NCBI GenBank assembly: GCA_002397275.1
Contig: DHAA01000013.1
Location: 1 to 14,064 of the forward strand
Direction of reading: 5' to 3'
Source: Thermacetogenium sp. UBA4966
GTDB lineage: Bacteria; Bacillota; DSM-12270; Thermacetogeniales; Thermacetogeniaceae
DNA: 14,064 bases
This document shows positions 5,742-12,485 of this stretch, piece after piece. The translations under genes and the position numbers were made by a program. Position 1 is the stretch's first letter. Each line of letters begins with the position of its first letter. A model generated the notes under the pieces. It ran no database searches. It was not told the origin of the DNA and saw only the letters and a program-made list of their open reading frames with translations.

Positions 5742-5963
5742 TTATTGATCTTCTCTCCAGGCAAGACGTTCCAGAAGGCTTTTTGGCGACATTTTTCTCA
5801 CCTCTTGCGCAGGCGTCTCCATTCTCACCTGGAAAGACAGAATATCGCTCTCCTCAACATCCGGCAAGAACTTCCGCGGCCAGTGTAAGACAATTCCCTC
5901 GTCGCTCAGCAAAACGATGATCTCTTCGCCTTCGATGCGGTCGACAACCCCTCTCACGATCAC
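5742..5963 (-). CDS. DUF3006-like small protein
   Basis: A 73-residue protein resembling the DUF3006 family: an N-terminal beta-rich segment MIVRGVVDRIEGEEIIVLLSDEG, then HWPRKFLPDVEESDILSFQV, matching the usual pattern of a 'DRIEG' opening followed by an acidic 'LP...GD.L' segment. The family is common in Firmicutes and has no established function. The start is GTG at 5963, with GGGAGGGAG a few nt upstream inside the end of rimI. The start overlaps the rimI stop in a GTGA arrangement, so translation is probably coupled. The C-terminal 25 residues (PAQEVRKMSPKSLLERLAW) extend past the core and look helical. Confidence 0.75.
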   Translation of the reverse strand: MIVRGVVDRIEGEEIIVLLSDEGIVLHWPRKFLPDVEESDILSFQVRMETPAQEVRKMSPKSLLERLAWREDQ

Positions 5964-6451
5964 TTTGCTCCCTCCCTCTCGGTTTCGTTTTCCTGCTTGA
6001 GACGACGCAGCATGACAATGGCATCCTCACGTGTTTCAATATAATAATTCCTGCGCACTCCTATCCTTTTAAACCCTAAACTGGTATAAAGCTTAATAGC
6101 AAAGCTATTGGAGACCCTGACCTCCAAAATCATAGTGTCCACACCGCGCTGCTTCGAATACTCGATCAGGGTAAGCATAAGCATCCTGCCATACCCAAGA
6201 GAACGGTACTCGGGATGCACGGCGATGGTAGTAATGTGCGATTCCCCCGCAAAAACCCACATCCCGGCATAACCGATCACTTGCTTCCCTTCTAACAGCA
6301 CAAAATATTTGGCAAACTTGTTGCTCAGTTCGCTGAGATAGGCTTGCGTTGACCAGGGCGCAGGGAAAGAACGCCGTTCAATGAGCAAAACCTGATCGAT
6401 GTCTTCTTTTTGCATAAAACGCACCTGCACAGCGCTGTTAACTTCTCTCAT
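5960..6451 (-). CDS. rimI: Ribosomal protein S18-alanine N-acetyltransferase (RimI, GNAT family)
   Basis: A 163-residue GNAT acetyltransferase that acetylates protein N-termini, classically S18, with acetyl-CoA. The acetyl-CoA-binding motif A is IAVHPEYRSLGYGRML (76-91). The RimI-type C-terminal half is LEVRVSNSFAIKLYTSLGF (109-127) followed by RRNYY (133-137), and the N-terminal ERRSFPAPW (25-33) is also typical. I chose ATG at 6451: the longer frame from 6613 would add 54 residues of Arg-rich sequence that is merely tsaB read in another frame. It overlaps the tsaB end by 14 nt, and the tsaB-rimI pairing is common in bacteria. The true substrate may be broader than S18. Confidence 0.94.
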   Translation of the reverse strand: MREVNSAVQVRFMQKEDIDQVLLIERRSFPAPWSTQAYLSELSNKFAKYFVLLEGKQVIGYAGMWVFAGESHITTIAVHPEYRSLGYGRMLMLTLIEYSKQRGVDTMILEVRVSNSFAIKLYTSLGFKRIGVRRNYYIETREDAIVMLRRLKQENETEREGAK

Positions 6452-7142
6452 CTCCAACTCCCATCCTGACAGGCGGCGGCTTAATATAAAGCGCTTGCAT
6501 CGCGCCCGGCGCCTTGCCCTCCCCCTCGCTGAAAATCTCCGTTCCCAGGAGCGCGGTATAGCCGGCGCGAGGCCACATGCGGGCCGGGCCGGCCAGAATT
6601 GCTCTTTCTTCAAGGTATTGGCGAAAGAGTTCCCAGTTTTTACAAGCGCCTTCTCCTGTAAAGGTTATACCGGCACGTAGCTCCCCGCGCAGGCGAAGCG
6701 CCATTTCCGCCGGGTTCAAGGCCAGGTAACTGCTTAAACGCTTAACCCCTTGATGCGAGTTGACATAAAGGGCGGTATAAACCTCCTCCCGCCGTGCGGT
6801 GAGCACCGGGCAGATCAGCCCCTCCGTCCCTTGCAAACCCCAGGCAAGAACATCCAGGGTAGGGACTTCCGCAACAGGCTTGCCGACCGTGTGCGCCAAT
6901 GATTTGCAGGTAGCCAAACCCACCCGCAACGAGGTGAAAGACCCCGGCCCCACAGAGGCTGCAAAACCGTCAAGATCAGCGACAGTGATCCCCAGCCCTG
7001 CTAACAGCCGGTCTATTAAGGGAAGCAGATGTTCCATATGGCCCTGCCTGGCGGTCAGGGAGAATTCCCCGAGAACCTGGGCGCCCGCGGCAACAGCCAC
7101 AGAGATAACCGCTGTGGATGTCTCTATTCCCAAGACTTGCAT
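6438..7142 (-). CDS. tsaB: t6A synthesis protein TsaB
   Basis: A 234-residue ASKHA-fold partner of TsaD, required for bacterial t6A modification. Hallmarks are the GIETSTAVISVAV opening (5-17), the switch-like region GHMEHLLPLIDRLL (34-47), and the GPGSFTSLRVGL signature (65-76). It lacks the metal-binding histidines of TsaD, as expected for the non-catalytic paralogue. ATG at 7142 has AGGA close upstream. It overlaps the tsaE end by 19 nt and the rimI start by 14 nt. The C-terminal 40 residues (from about 190) are less conserved in this family. Confidence 0.96.
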   Translation of the reverse strand: MQVLGIETSTAVISVAVAAGAQVLGEFSLTARQGHMEHLLPLIDRLLAGLGITVADLDGFAASVGPGSFTSLRVGLATCKSLAHTVGKPVAEVPTLDVLAWGLQGTEGLICPVLTARREEVYTALYVNSHQGVKRLSSYLALNPAEMALRLRGELRAGITFTGEGACKNWELFRQYLEERAILAGPARMWPRAGYTALLGTEIFSEGEGKAPGAMQALYIKPPPVRMGVGDERS

Positions 7143-7600
7143 TTTCCTGCCAACTCCTCGACAACTGTTGTATAGTGTTCTCCATGCGGGATAAACTTCA
7201 GCAGCCGCCCGCTCTCCACAAGCGGCTGCCGGATCTCTATATCCAGGCGGCCGTCGGGCAGCGCCTCAGGGATCAGGTTTCCCCATTCAATGAGAATAAC
7301 CCCATCCCTGCGGGAGTATTCATCCCAACCGATATCCTCTAATTCCTGATAGGACCCCAACCGGTAAAAATCACCGTGAAAAACCGGATATTTTCCCCGA
7401 TACTCCTGAATGATCAAAAAACTTGGGCTGGAAACGGTATCCGCCACCGCTAATCCAGAGGCGATCCCGCGCACTATCGTGGTTTTTCCCGCCCCCAGTT
7501 CACCGGTTAAGGATACAAAATCGCCGGGTCCAAGGAGTTCCCCTAATTCCCGGCCTACAGCCTCAGTTCTCTCTGCGCTGCCGGCGTATATTTCCCACAA
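7124..7600 (-). CDS. tsaE: t6A synthesis ATPase TsaE
   Basis: A 158-residue P-loop ATPase that drives the TsaB-TsaD complex through its t6A cycle. The Walker A motif is GELGAGKTT (33-41), followed by the family's SSPSFLIIQEY (57-67), HGDFYRLG (74-81) and LIEWGNLIPEALP (102-114). TTG at 7600 is the only sensible start: an in-frame TGA lies three codons upstream (TGA GAA CAG TTG), and GGTGAG serves as a modest ribosome-binding sequence. It starts 49 nt after alr and overlaps tsaB by 19 nt. Confidence 0.96.
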   Translation of the reverse strand: MWEIYAGSAERTEAVGRELGELLGPGDFVSLTGELGAGKTTIVRGIASGLAVADTVSSPSFLIIQEYRGKYPVFHGDFYRLGSYQELEDIGWDEYSRRDGVILIEWGNLIPEALPDGRLDIEIRQPLVESGRLLKFIPHGEHYTTVVEELAGKCKSWE

Positions 7601-7649
7601 CTGTTCTCACCATCCCCCGGCCCGAACGCCTTTTGCCGTTGCTTATCTT

Positions 7650-8819
7650 TTATCTCCGCGCATCTGTCTGCTTCGCCTCTCCGTTAAGATAAACCCGCGG
7701 AACGCGTTCACTGATCATACACAAAACCTCGTAGTTTATGGTTCCCAGGTAACCCGCCAGTTCCTCCGCGGTGATCGTTTCCCTCCCCTGACTGCCCAGC
7801 AGGACGACCTCATCCCCCTGCCGCACATCTTGAATATGCCCCACATCTGCCATCAGCTGATCCATGCAGACCCGCCCCGCCACAGGTGCGCGCCTCCCCC
7901 CGATGAGGACCTCGGCGCGGTTGGAAAGCAGTCTGCCGTAACCATCGCCATATCCCAAAGGGATAGTAGCGATGCGCGTTTGCTCCCTGGTATAAAACGT
8001 TCTCCCATAACTGATGCTGGACCCGGCGGGGACATCCTTCACAAACGCCACCCGGGCCTTTAAGGAGAGCACAGTTGTAAGCTTGACCCGGTCATGGCGG
8101 ACATGCGGAGAAGGATAAAGCCCATAGATGATGATACCTGGCCGCACCATATCCAGGTGGGTAGAGGGCAGGTCCAAAATGGCGGCGGAATTGGCGCAGT
8201 GCCGCCACCTGATATCAATATGTCGCGCCGCCAGCTGTTGGAGAAGCTGCTGGAATTTAGCGAACTGCTCCTGCGCGAAAGTTTTATCAGCTTCATCTGC
8301 CGATGCAAAATGGGTATAAATCCCTTCTAATTCTAACCCGGGGAGCTGCGCCAGGCGGCAGATCATATCCACGGTTTTCCGGTCGGAATTAAACCCCAGG
8401 CGCCCCATTCCGGTATCGATCTTGACATGCACCTTCGCCTTCTTGCCAAGCCGTTGAGCCGCGGAGGCGACGGCGAGGGCATCATCCCAGGTAAAAATGG
8501 TCTGGCTGATCTCGTTTTTGACCACCTCTGCAACATCTTGCGCGGGGGTATAGCCCAAAATCAGTATAGGGGCTTTGATTCCTGCCTCCCGCAGCAGCAG
8601 AGCCTCCTGCAGGAGCGCCACCCCTATCCAGGCGGCTCCGTTCCGCAGGGCCGCCCTGGAGACAGGCAAAACCCCGTGACCATAGGCATTGGCTTTGACA
8701 ACAGCCATGATCTCTGCGTTGGCGTCCGTTACCCGGCGTATCTCTCTGACATTATCCCCCAAAGCCTGGAGATCTATTTCAGCCCAAACGGGTCGCTTTA
8801 TCAAGCCTTGCGCCCCCAT
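7650..8819 (-). CDS. alr: Alanine racemase
   Basis: A 389-residue PLP enzyme that interconverts L- and D-alanine, supplying D-Ala for peptidoglycan. The PLP-lysine motif AVVKANAYGHG places Schiff-base K42, and the catalytic tyrosine is Y271 in SISYGRTFYT. HVKIDTGMGRLG (131-142), VRPGIIIYGLYP (225-236) and IPLGYGDGYGR are also typical. The fold is an N-terminal TIM barrel with a C-terminal beta domain, and the length is normal. The start is ATG at 8819, overlapping the nnrD/E stop by 19 nt. TTG at 8804, forming a TTGA overlap with that stop codon, is a plausible alternative 15 nt in. Pairing of nnr and acpS with alr is frequent in Firmicutes. Confidence 0.97.
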   Translation of the reverse strand: MGAQGLIKRPVWAEIDLQALGDNVREIRRVTDANAEIMAVVKANAYGHGVLPVSRAALRNGAAWIGVALLQEALLLREAGIKAPILILGYTPAQDVAEVVKNEISQTIFTWDDALAVASAAQRLGKKAKVHVKIDTGMGRLGFNSDRKTVDMICRLAQLPGLELEGIYTHFASADEADKTFAQEQFAKFQQLLQQLAARHIDIRWRHCANSAAILDLPSTHLDMVRPGIIIYGLYPSPHVRHDRVKLTTVLSLKARVAFVKDVPAGSSISYGRTFYTREQTRIATIPLGYGDGYGRLLSNRAEVLIGGRRAPVAGRVCMDQLMADVGHIQDVRQGDEVVLLGSQGRETITAEELAGYLGTINYEVLCMISERVPRVYLNGEAKQTDARR

Positions 8820-10393
8820 TCCCGGGAGTCTGATAGGTTTTTGATGACCAGAGGTATTTCTTCCAGGAGATCCCCGGCGATCATCCCTGTGGCGCCTTTT
8901 TTACCGGCGGCCTGATCCCCCGCCGCTCCGTGGACAAACGCACCGCAGAAGGCCGCCTTTTCCGGGGTCATCCCCTGTGCCATGAAGGAGGCGACCAAGC
9001 CCGCCAGCACATCCCCCGTCCCCCCTGTAGCGAGTCCGGGGTTCCCGGCAGGGTTAATGTAGACAGGGCCCTCCGGCGCGGCGATAATCGTCTTGCTGCC
9101 TTTCAGAACCACAACCGCTCCCCATTCTCTGCTCGCCTGCTCCGCGCACTGCAGGCGGTTGGACTGAACAGCGGAGACGCTCGTCCCGCAGAGCCGGGCC
9201 ATCTCCCCGGGGTGCGGAGTGAGCACCCAGCGTTTCCTCTGCTCAGCAAGGGAAGGATCTGTCAACAGATGCTTTTTCCCAGAGAGGATGTTGAGGGCGT
9301 CCGCATCCAAAACAAGCGGTATGCCTGTCTTCGCCAGCAGGTCTTCCAGAAATTCCGCTGTTTCCTCATCCTGACCAAGCCCGGGCCCTACGGCGAGCAC
9401 GGTCGCTCTGTCCAGAAGCTCTTCTATAAATGAGCGGCATGACCCGGAAAATCCCCCGCCTTTGCTCCCCGGCGCCGGATAGGTCATGGCTTCGGTGAGT
9501 TTTACGGCTGCAATCGGATAGAGTTGCTCCGGGATGACGGCGGTCGCCAGACCGGCCCCGCCGCGCAGCGCGGCATTGGCGGCCAGGGCTGCGGCGCCTG
9601 TATAGCCTTTGCTGCCGCCGATCACCATCACATGGCCGAACTTCCCCTTATGATCATCGGGCAGACGCAGGGGAAGCGCCCCGGACACCATGCCTTCATC
9701 AATAAGATAATAATCTCCTCCCTCTTCACTTTTCAGCTCCGGCGGGAAAGAGATGTCCGCAACGACGACCCTTCCTGCATACTGCGCTCCGGGGTTAAGA
9801 TAAAGGCCGATCTTGGGCATACCCATGGTTACGGTTGTCAAAGCCTTAATGCATTCACCGGCGACGCGCCCGCTGTCTGCTTCCAAACCCGAAGGGATGT
9901 CTACCGCGACGACCGGCTTCTCCGCCTCATTGACGCTTCTGATCAGAGAGGCCAGGGGTTCCCGCGCAGCACCCTTAAAACCTGTCCCAAAAAGGGCGTC
10001 CACAACCAGGTCGGCTTCTTTTATGATCGCCTTGAGTTCGTCGGCTGTATCCTGCTGCATAACCTGATAGGGAAGCCCCATCTTGTCTATGATTTGGAAA
10101 TTTACCGCGGCGTCGCCGCCATATTTTTCCGGAGAAACGGAAATTATAAACCGTACCTCTGCACCTCTGTTAAACAGGTGACGTCCGACGACAAAGCCGT
10201 CTCCTCCGTTGTTGCCGGGGCCGGCGATAATAACCGCCTTTTTCCCCCGGGGCTTGCCCTGAAAAAGGTGCTCAACGATCACCTGTGCAATACCCAGGCC
10301 GGCGTTCTCCATCAAGAGCAACCCGGGGATGCCGTAGCGCCTTGTCGCCTCAAGATCCATTTCCCGCATCTCAGCCGCTTGGACAAGCCGCAT
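8801..10393 (-). CDS. nnr: Bifunctional NAD(P)H-hydrate epimerase and ADP-dependent NAD(P)H-hydrate dehydratase
   Basis: A 530-residue fusion that repairs hydrated NADH/NADPH. Residues 1-215 form the YjeF_N epimerase (NnrE) domain, with LLLMENAG (25-32), GPGNNGGDGFVVGRHL (58-73) and VVDALFGTGFKG; it interconverts the R and S hydrates. Residues about 235-530 form the ribokinase-like dehydratase (NnrD) domain, with GHVMVIGGSKGYTGAA, VLDADALNIL, LTPHPGE (391-397) and the catalytic GTGD (458-461). I chose ATG at 10393, with AAGGTG 6-7 nt upstream, over GTG at 10402. It begins 15 nt after the acpS stop. The fusion is the standard bacterial architecture. Confidence 0.97.
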   Translation of the reverse strand: MRLVQAAEMREMDLEATRRYGIPGLLLMENAGLGIAQVIVEHLFQGKPRGKKAVIIAGPGNNGGDGFVVGRHLFNRGAEVRFIISVSPEKYGGDAAVNFQIIDKMGLPYQVMQQDTADELKAIIKEADLVVDALFGTGFKGAAREPLASLIRSVNEAEKPVVAVDIPSGLEADSGRVAGECIKALTTVTMGMPKIGLYLNPGAQYAGRVVVADISFPPELKSEEGGDYYLIDEGMVSGALPLRLPDDHKGKFGHVMVIGGSKGYTGAAALAANAALRGGAGLATAVIPEQLYPIAAVKLTEAMTYPAPGSKGGGFSGSCRSFIEELLDRATVLAVGPGLGQDEETAEFLEDLLAKTGIPLVLDADALNILSGKKHLLTDPSLAEQRKRWVLTPHPGEMARLCGTSVSAVQSNRLQCAEQASREWGAVVVLKGSKTIIAAPEGPVYINPAGNPGLATGGTGDVLAGLVASFMAQGMTPEKAAFCGAFVHGAAGDQAAGKKGATGMIAGDLLEEIPLVIKNLSDSREWGRKA

Positions 10394-10408
10394 CTCAACC
10401 ACCTTCTT

Positions 10409-10798
10409 TTATGATTTTCTATGCTCTCCCAGAGCCAGGACCGCGGCGCAGGCATACTCTCTGCTGTGACTCAAACTCACCTGAAAGCCTTGAATATCGC
10501 TGCCCGCGGCTTTCTGAGCGGCAGCGCCCAGCAGATTGACCAGCGGGCGCCCTCTCTCCATAGCGATTTCTATATCCAACCAGGGAAAGACCTCTCCCGG
10601 CAAAAGGGCGCTGCAGGCCTTGCGCACAGCCTCCTTGGCTGCAAAACGAGCAGCCAGCGACGCCCCCGGGCGTCCCCGGCGCATACAGTAAGCTATTTCC
10701 TGCGGAGTAAAGAGGCGCTGGAGCAGCCTGCGGCGTCTGGCCAGCGCTCTTTCTACCCGCTCAATCTCTAAAATGTCGATACCGATCCCCAGAACCAT
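10409..10798 (-). CDS. acpS: Holo-[acyl-carrier-protein] synthase
   Basis: This enzyme transfers 4'-phosphopantetheine from CoA to the Ser of apo-ACP for fatty acid synthesis. Family motifs are GIGIDILEIERV (4-15) with metal-binding D8, FTPQEIAYC (30-38), ARFAAKEAVRKA (50-61) with metal-binding E56, and VSLSHSREYACAAVL near the end. I chose ATG at 10798 (129 residues, MVLGIGID) because the family starts here and GGTGAT lies just upstream. ATG at 10837 has AGGAG at 4 nt and would add 13 residues; it overlaps the small ORF upstream. ATG at 10804 and 10810 are also in frame. It is the first recognised gene of the long minus-strand run. Confidence 0.94.
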   Translation of the reverse strand: MVLGIGIDILEIERVERALARRRRLLQRLFTPQEIAYCMRRGRPGASLAARFAAKEAVRKACSALLPGEVFPWLDIEIAMERGRPLVNLLGAAAQKAAGSDIQGFQVSLSHSREYACAAVLALGEHRKS

Positions 10799-10817
10799 TA
10801 GCATCACCATATAATAT

Positions 10818-10922
10818 TTATATCTCAGCGGCTTCATCGGGCTCCTGCAGTTGATCCTGCTCGCTCTCAGTTAAGATCTTGTCCGGATGGAGAAGAATAA
10901 TTTCTTTTCGTAATTCTACCAA
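10818..10922 (-). CDS. Putative 34-residue small ORF ahead of acpS
   Basis: A short open frame beginning TTG at 10922 and ending TAA at 10818. It reads LVELRKEIILLHPDK and continues ILTESEQDQLQEPDEAAEI, so it is amphipathic at first, then acidic. AAAGGA lies about 11 nt upstream of the TTG, which is long, and an in-frame stop lies about six codons upstream, so the ORF cannot extend far. The composition is protein-like rather than random, and the spacing (19 nt before acpS ATG 10798) fits an operon leader gene. I do not recognise a family. It could equally be a chance frame or a remnant of a larger gene. Confidence 0.35.
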   Translation of the reverse strand: MVELRKEIILLHPDKILTESEQDQLQEPDEAAEI

Positions 10923-10960
10923 TACAGAAAAATTCCTTTAAAACACATATGCGGAGCAGT

Positions 10961-12034
10961 TCAAATATTAAACCGAAACTCGATTATATCCCCATCCTGC
11001 ACAATGTAGTCCTTACCTTCCAGTCGTGCCAGGCCCTTTTCCTTAATCTTGACCATATCCCGCAGTTTTTCCATGTCATCGTATTTAACAACCTCGGCGC
11101 GGATAAACCCGCGCTCAATATCTGTATGAACCTTTCCCGCCGCTGCCCGCGCTCTGGTCCCCTCTCTGATCGTCCATGCCCTGACCTCGTCAGCGCCGGC
11201 TGTGAGGAAGGAGATTAAACCGAGCCGCTTGTAGATGGTCCTGGCAACCCTCTCTATCCCCGGCTCGTCAATCCCCATTTCATCGAGAAATATACCTCTT
11301 TCCTCCTGCTCCAGCCGCGCTATTTCCGCCTCCAGCTGAAGACAGATAGGCAGCACAGGGATGTCTTTTCCCTGTGCATAGGCAGCGACACCCTTATCCC
11401 CCTCATAGCCGCCGGAGCGCAGTTGGTCTTCATCAACGTTAACGACAACGATCATCGGCTTTGTGGTTAAAAAACCCAAGGAATGGACAGCCTGCTGTTC
11501 CTCATCGGAAAGCCCGGCTTCCGAAAGGGGTTTTTCCTCGTTGAGAACCGCCTGGCAGCGCTGCAGCGCCGCTTGTTCCAGCAGTGTTTCACCCTTTATC
11601 TTCTTGCCCTCGGCAATCCTCTCCAGCCTGGTCTCTACCATCTGCAGATCCGCCATAAACAACTCGGCATTAATTGTATCCAGGTCGCGCAGCGGGTTGA
11701 GAGCCCCGTCGATATGCGGGACGCTTTCACTCTTAAAGGCACGGACAACATGGATCAGGGCGTCCGCCTCCCGGACAGCAGCCAGAAAGGCCGCTCCCGC
11801 TCCGCGATTTAAACCGGGCACATCGGTGATCTCCAACACAGCCGGGACAATTTTCCTGGGATGATATATATCAGCCAAAAAATTCAGGCGGCGATCCGGA
11901 ATCAGCGCCGTGCGCACGCTCGTTTTAGTGCTGCCGGTGTAGGCGGCTGTCTCTTCCTCACCTTCAGTCAATAAATTGAACAACGTTGTTTTTCCAACCA
12001 AGGGCAGACCGATAATCCCACAGGTTAGAGCCAT
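10961..12034 (-). CDS. ychF: Ribosome-binding ATPase YchF (Obg family)
   Basis: A 357-residue P-loop protein of the OBG family that binds ribosomes and prefers ATP over GTP. The Walker A region is GLPLVGKTTLFN (9-20). The switch region DVPGLNRGA replaces the more usual DIAGL form, with FLAAVREADALIHVVR and PLRDLDTINAEL after it. The NVDE motif (VVVNVDEDQ), in place of the GTPase NKxD, explains ATP preference. A helical coiled-coil insertion lies at about 125-195 and a TGS domain at the C-terminus (IKEKGLARLEGKDYIVQDGD). I chose ATG at 12034, with GAGGTGAAGG upstream, over GTG at 12046. Several positions (GLPLVGKTT, DVPG) deviate slightly from the E. coli form, but the family is clear. Confidence 0.96.
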   Translation of the reverse strand: MALTCGIIGLPLVGKTTLFNLLTEGEEETAAYTGSTKTSVRTALIPDRRLNFLADIYHPRKIVPAVLEITDVPGLNRGAGAAFLAAVREADALIHVVRAFKSESVPHIDGALNPLRDLDTINAELFMADLQMVETRLERIAEGKKIKGETLLEQAALQRCQAVLNEEKPLSEAGLSDEEQQAVHSLGFLTTKPMIVVVNVDEDQLRSGGYEGDKGVAAYAQGKDIPVLPICLQLEAEIARLEQEERGIFLDEMGIDEPGIERVARTIYKRLGLISFLTAGADEVRAWTIREGTRARAAAGKVHTDIERGFIRAEVVKYDDMEKLRDMVKIKEKGLARLEGKDYIVQDGDIIEFRFNI

Positions 12035-12055
12035 TTTTCCCTTCACCTCGCTACA

Positions 12056-12084
12056 AGTATATCACAGCGGAGAGCGGATAGAAA
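12056..12084 (-). promoter_or_regulatory. Probable extended -10 promoter of ychF
   Basis: On the minus strand TGATATACT gives an extended -10 (TG, one base, then TATACT at 12056-12061, 5 of 6 matches). A weak -35, TTTCTA (12079-12084), lies 17 nt upstream and overlaps the tail of the preceding terminator. The predicted 5' leader is very short, under 20 nt. Confidence 0.45.
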
Positions 12085-12123
12085 AAGATTCCCCATCAGT
12101 TATCATAATGAGGAATCTTTTTT
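12082..12123 (-). terminator. Intrinsic terminator after the ferredoxin gene
   Basis: Arms AAAAAGATTCC (12082-12092) and GGAATCTTTTT (12112-12122), extended by CAT/ATG after one mismatch, form a strong hairpin with an 11-nt loop. On the minus strand it ends in TTTTTC, 27 nt past the ferredoxin stop. The plus strand also has a T-run, but no gene uses it in that direction. Confidence 0.8.
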
Positions 12124-12149
12124 ATAAACTCAACAATCAGGCCCCTTTA

Positions 12150-12377
12150 TTAATTCTTGATACGTTCAACCGCATTCACCGGACAGGCTCTGTAGCAGCG
12201 TCCGCACCGAATACAGGTCTCCTCATCGATCTCGTAGAAGGCTCCTCCATTGTAGCCTACTTTGACGGCGCCGCTGCCTCCCTCATAAACGCACTCATAC
12301 CAACAAGTAGCACAGTCCATACACAGATCGCCGGTGATCTTGAACGTAAATTTATACTGCTTTTTCTCTTCTGCCAT
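12150..12377 (-). CDS. Small ferredoxin with two [4Fe-4S] motifs
   Basis: A 75-residue cytoplasmic electron carrier. Two C-x2-C-x2-C-x3-C motifs are present: C19, C22, C25, C29 (CMDCATCWYEC) and C55, C58, C61, C65 (CIRCGRCYRACP). The second ends in the classical Cys-Pro; the first lacks that Pro, is followed by a 25-residue Gly-rich spacer with aromatic residues, and contains an unusual WYEC. A short basic N-terminus precedes them. ATG at 12377 has a strong GGAGGGAGG about 8-9 nt upstream. It lies 108 nt after the symporter stop and has its own terminator downstream. The electron partner is not evident here; the bifurcating complex encoded about 10 kb away is one possible user, but that is only inference. 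Confidence 0.9.
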   Translation of the reverse strand: MAEEKKQYKFTFKITGDLCMDCATCWYECVYEGGSGAVKVGYNGGAFYEIDEETCIRCGRCYRACPVNAVERIKN

Positions 12378-12485
12378 GGTCTAAAACCTCCCTCCTTTCC
12401 ATAGCATTCTAAAATATCCCCTCTCTTTAAATTCTCCGGCAGCAATAGAAATCCTTCTATAATGGAGCAGTTTCTCTATATTAAA

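Noticed and set aside
6452..6613. 54-residue N-terminal extension of RimI
   Set aside because: It is Arg/Pro-rich, overlaps tsaB in another frame, and the GNAT domain starts normally from ATG 6451.
9524..10414. 296-codon plus-strand ORF
   Set aside because: Antisense to nnrD/E, whose minus-strand frame shows complete catalytic motifs; a shadow of GC-rich coding sequence.
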